A DNA stretch of 6,654 nt from positions 1 to 6,654 of the forward strand of contig JAFTAC010000519.1 of the NCBI GenBank assembly GCA_017458805.1, given 5' to 3'. The DNA comes from Victivallales bacterium. GTDB lineage: Bacteria; Verrucomicrobiota; Lentisphaeria; Oligosphaerales; Oligosphaeraceae. The translations under genes and the position numbers were made by a program. Shown one piece after another: positions 5,555 to 6,654 of the stretch. The stretch's first letter is position 1. The number at the start of each line of letters is the position of its first letter. The notes below the pieces were generated by a model, which did not search any database, was not told where the DNA came from, and saw nothing but the letters and a program-made list of their open reading frames with translations.

Positions 5555-5582
5555 ATTGTAATGCCATTTTTAAATCTTGCAA
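5555..5582 (-). promoter_or_regulatory. Sigma70-type promoter of the amidohydrolase gene
   Basis: On the minus strand TTGCAA (-35, 5577-5582; four of six consensus positions) is separated by 16 bases from TACAAT (-10, 5555-5560; five of six). Transcription would begin near 5547, leaving a leader of nearly 60 bases that contains the small hairpin and the ribosome binding site. The spacer and flanks are strongly AT-rich compared with the genes around. Confidence 0.6.
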
Positions 5583-5596
5583 ATTGGATTAAATTA

Positions 5597-5702
5597 AATT
5601 AGCAATTAGCAATTAGAAATTAGCAATTGGGTCTGAGCATATTTTCCCCACTTATTTTCGAATTTCTAATTGCTAATTTCTAATTGCTAATTTCTAATTG
5701 TC
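5597..5702. repeat. Facing arrays of an AT-rich heptamer forming a 25-bp inverted repeat
   Basis: The left array (5597-5631) consists of five heptamers of the form AATTAGC or AATTAGA, the last degenerate. The right array (5661-5702) has six alternating AATTTCT and AATTGCT units, the last degenerate, giving a 14-bp higher period. The arrays are reverse complements: 5604-5628 matches 5668-5692 perfectly over 25 bases, with 39 bases between. Each heptamer carries TAG on one strand and TAA on the other; because seven is not a multiple of three, this closes all six frames. The right array ends two bases before the permease ATG (5705). It could form a long RNA or DNA hairpin. Function unknown. Confidence 0.9.
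5670..5698 (+). promoter_or_regulatory. Possible promoter of the SLC13-type permease built from the repeat
   Basis: Within the right heptamer array TTGCTA (5670-5675) and TCTAAT (5693-5698) are separated by 17 bases, matching four and five of six consensus positions. A start six to seven bases downstream of the -10 would fall on or next to the permease ATG at 5705, giving a leaderless mRNA. The repetitive sequence makes chance matches likely, so this is tentative. Confidence 0.3.
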
Positions 5703-5704
5703 CA

Positions 5705-6654
5705 ATGCACAAAAGTTTCCACATATTCATCGACCCGCTTATAGCCCGCTTCAATGGCTTCGTCCAGCGGAACCCCGTCTTTTCCATCGCGGTGGTGGCT
5801 GCGTTCATCAGCGCGTGCATCGTCCACCCCGACAAGGAGTACCTCGACTACTTCGACTGGAAGACGCTGACCTGCCTGTTCTCCACGCTGGCGGTGGTCT
5901 GCGCGCTGCGCAACATCCGCTTCTTCACGATCCTGGCGCAGCGCATCGTGCGGCGCTTCTCCGACCTGCGCAGCGTGACGGCGGCGCTGGTCTGCATCAC
6001 CTTCATCGGCTCGATGTTCATCGCCAACGACATGGCGCTGCTCACCTTCCTGCCCCTGGGGTACTTCGTGCTCACCAGCACTGGCAAGGAGAGGCTGATG
6101 GCCTTCACCTTCATCATGCAGAACATCGCCGCCAACCTTGGAGGGATGCTCACGCCCTTCGGTAATCCGCAGAACCTGTTCTTGTACAGCAAGTTCAACA
6201 TCGGGAACATGGAGTTCATGCACATCATGTTCCCCCCTTTCCTGCTTTCGGTCATTCTCATCACCATCTGCTGCCTCTGCGTCAAGAGCGAGCCGCTGAG
6301 CATCAAGGCCCCTGGCATGGCAAGGCACTTCAGACGGCTGGTCATCTATCTTGCGCTCTTCGCGCTCTCCATCGTCATTGTCTTCCGCATCGTCCCCTAC
6401 TACTATGGACTGGTCATCATCACGCTTGCCTTGCTCTACCTGGACCGTGCCGCCCTGAAGCACGTCGATTACTGCCTGCTCTGCACCTTCGCCGCCTTCT
6501 TCATCTTCGCGGGGAACATGTCGCGCATGGTCGCTGTCCACAGGCTTTTCGAGTGGTTGCTGACGAAAAGCACGCTGGTCTTCAGCGTGCTCTCCTGCCA
6601 GATCATCAGCAACGTGCCCTCCGCCATCCTCCTCTCCCAGTTCACGGACAACTA
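5705..6654 (+). CDS. SLC13/CitMHS/ArsB-type (ion transporter superfamily) permease, 3' end missing
   Basis: The first 316 codons of an inner-membrane permease that runs off the right edge. Members import di- and tricarboxylates, sulfate or related anions, usually with Na+ or H+. Visible signatures are DWKTLTCLFSTLAVVCALRN (51-70, the typical first module), FIANDMALLTFLPL (105-118), ANLGGMLTPFGNPQNLFLY (143-161, the family's re-entrant GNPQN block) and SNVPSAILLSQF (302-313), the matching motif of the second half. FAAFFIFAGN (262-271) is also characteristic. About nine membrane helices can be placed. The ATG at 5705 is the only ATG before the first helix; the frame closes at 5681, leaving only a TTG at 5684 as alternative. 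No Shine-Dalgarno precedes it, because the upstream bases are the heptamer repeat. It diverges from the amidohydrolase gene, suggesting a shared substrate. Substrate unknown. Confidence 0.87.
   Translation, partial: MHKSFHIFIDPLIARFNGFVQRNPVFSIAVVAAFISACIVHPDKEYLDYFDWKTLTCLFSTLAVVCALRNIRFFTILAQRIVRRFSDLRSVTAALVCITFIGSMFIANDMALLTFLPLGYFVLTSTGKERLMAFTFIMQNIAANLGGMLTPFGNPQNLFLYSKFNIGNMEFMHIMFPPFLLSVILITICCLCVKSEPLSIKAPGMARHFRRLVIYLALFALSIVIVFRIVPYYYGLVIITLALLYLDRAALKHVDYCLLCTFAAFFIFAGNMSRMVAVHRLFEWLLTKSTLVFSVLSCQIISNVPSAILLSQFTDN

Noticed and set aside
5597..5702. CRISPR array
   Set aside because: The units are 7 bp, contiguous and in two opposite orientations, with no spacers and no cas genes.
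5597..5702. Insertion-sequence ends
   Set aside because: The 25-bp arms enclose only 39 bases, with no transposase and no flanking target duplication that I could see.
5698..6165. 155-codon plus-strand frame starting just before the permease
   Set aside because: It is out of frame with the permease signatures and is rich in His, Arg and Pro without any domain.
5687..6541. 284-codon minus-strand frame, very rich in Glu, Asp, Arg and His
   Set aside because: It is antisense to the SLC13-type permease; the charged composition is what the complement of a hydrophobic membrane protein produces.

Overview
The window looks like a chromosomal segment of a bacterium from the Planctomycetota-Verrucomicrobiota-Lentisphaerota group, most probably a Lentisphaerota-type anaerobe. 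The main clue is a pseudopilin-like protein (2657-3448, minus). It has the FTLIELLVVIAIIAIL-type N-terminus and an exact H-x9-DG signature near its C-terminus, a combination expanded in those phyla. Genes are GC-rich. The intergenic stretches are AT-rich and carry recognisable promoters and unusual short-period repeats. The phylum call is inference from protein style; there is no rRNA or marker gene here.

Layout, left to right. Positions 1-2577 hold five minus-strand genes with gaps of 32, 46, 32 and 15 nt, probably one operon. In transcription order they are a small three-helix membrane protein, an unrecognised 267-residue soluble protein, a family 6 (hypoxanthine/uracil) DNA glycosylase, a PIG-L/LmbE-type deacetylase with a diverged metal motif, and the N-terminal 46 codons of Tag (3-methyladenine DNA glycosylase I), cut by the window edge. 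Two base-excision enzymes for deaminated and alkylated bases are thus transcribed with a possible N-deacetylase. Positions 2657-3448 hold the pseudopilin gene, with its own good sigma70-type promoter at 3491-3518. Positions 3449-3684 are non-coding and hold that promoter, a GC hairpin and a 15-bp minisatellite that runs into the stop codon of the next gene.

Positions 3685-5490 hold two further minus-strand genes: an Amidohydro_2-family metal hydrolase/decarboxylase (4609-5490) and, 60 nt downstream across a perfect 11-bp hairpin, a 10-helix EamA/DMT exporter (3685-4548). Diverging from the amidohydrolase is a plus-strand SLC13/CitMHS/ArsB-type permease, starting at 5705 and running off the right edge. 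The 214-nt divergent gap contains the amidohydrolase promoter and two facing arrays of an AT-rich heptamer, giving a 25-bp perfect inverted repeat that ends at the permease start codon.

Functionally, the right half reads as a possible small-carboxylate module (import by the SLC13 permease, conversion by the amidohydrolase, possible efflux by the EamA protein). The left half reads as a base-excision repair cluster with two passengers of unknown role. No RNA gene, mobile element, CRISPR array or phage gene is visible. The least explained items are the heptamer inverted array at the permease start, the 15-bp minisatellite, the altered PIG-L motif and the unrecognised 267-residue protein.
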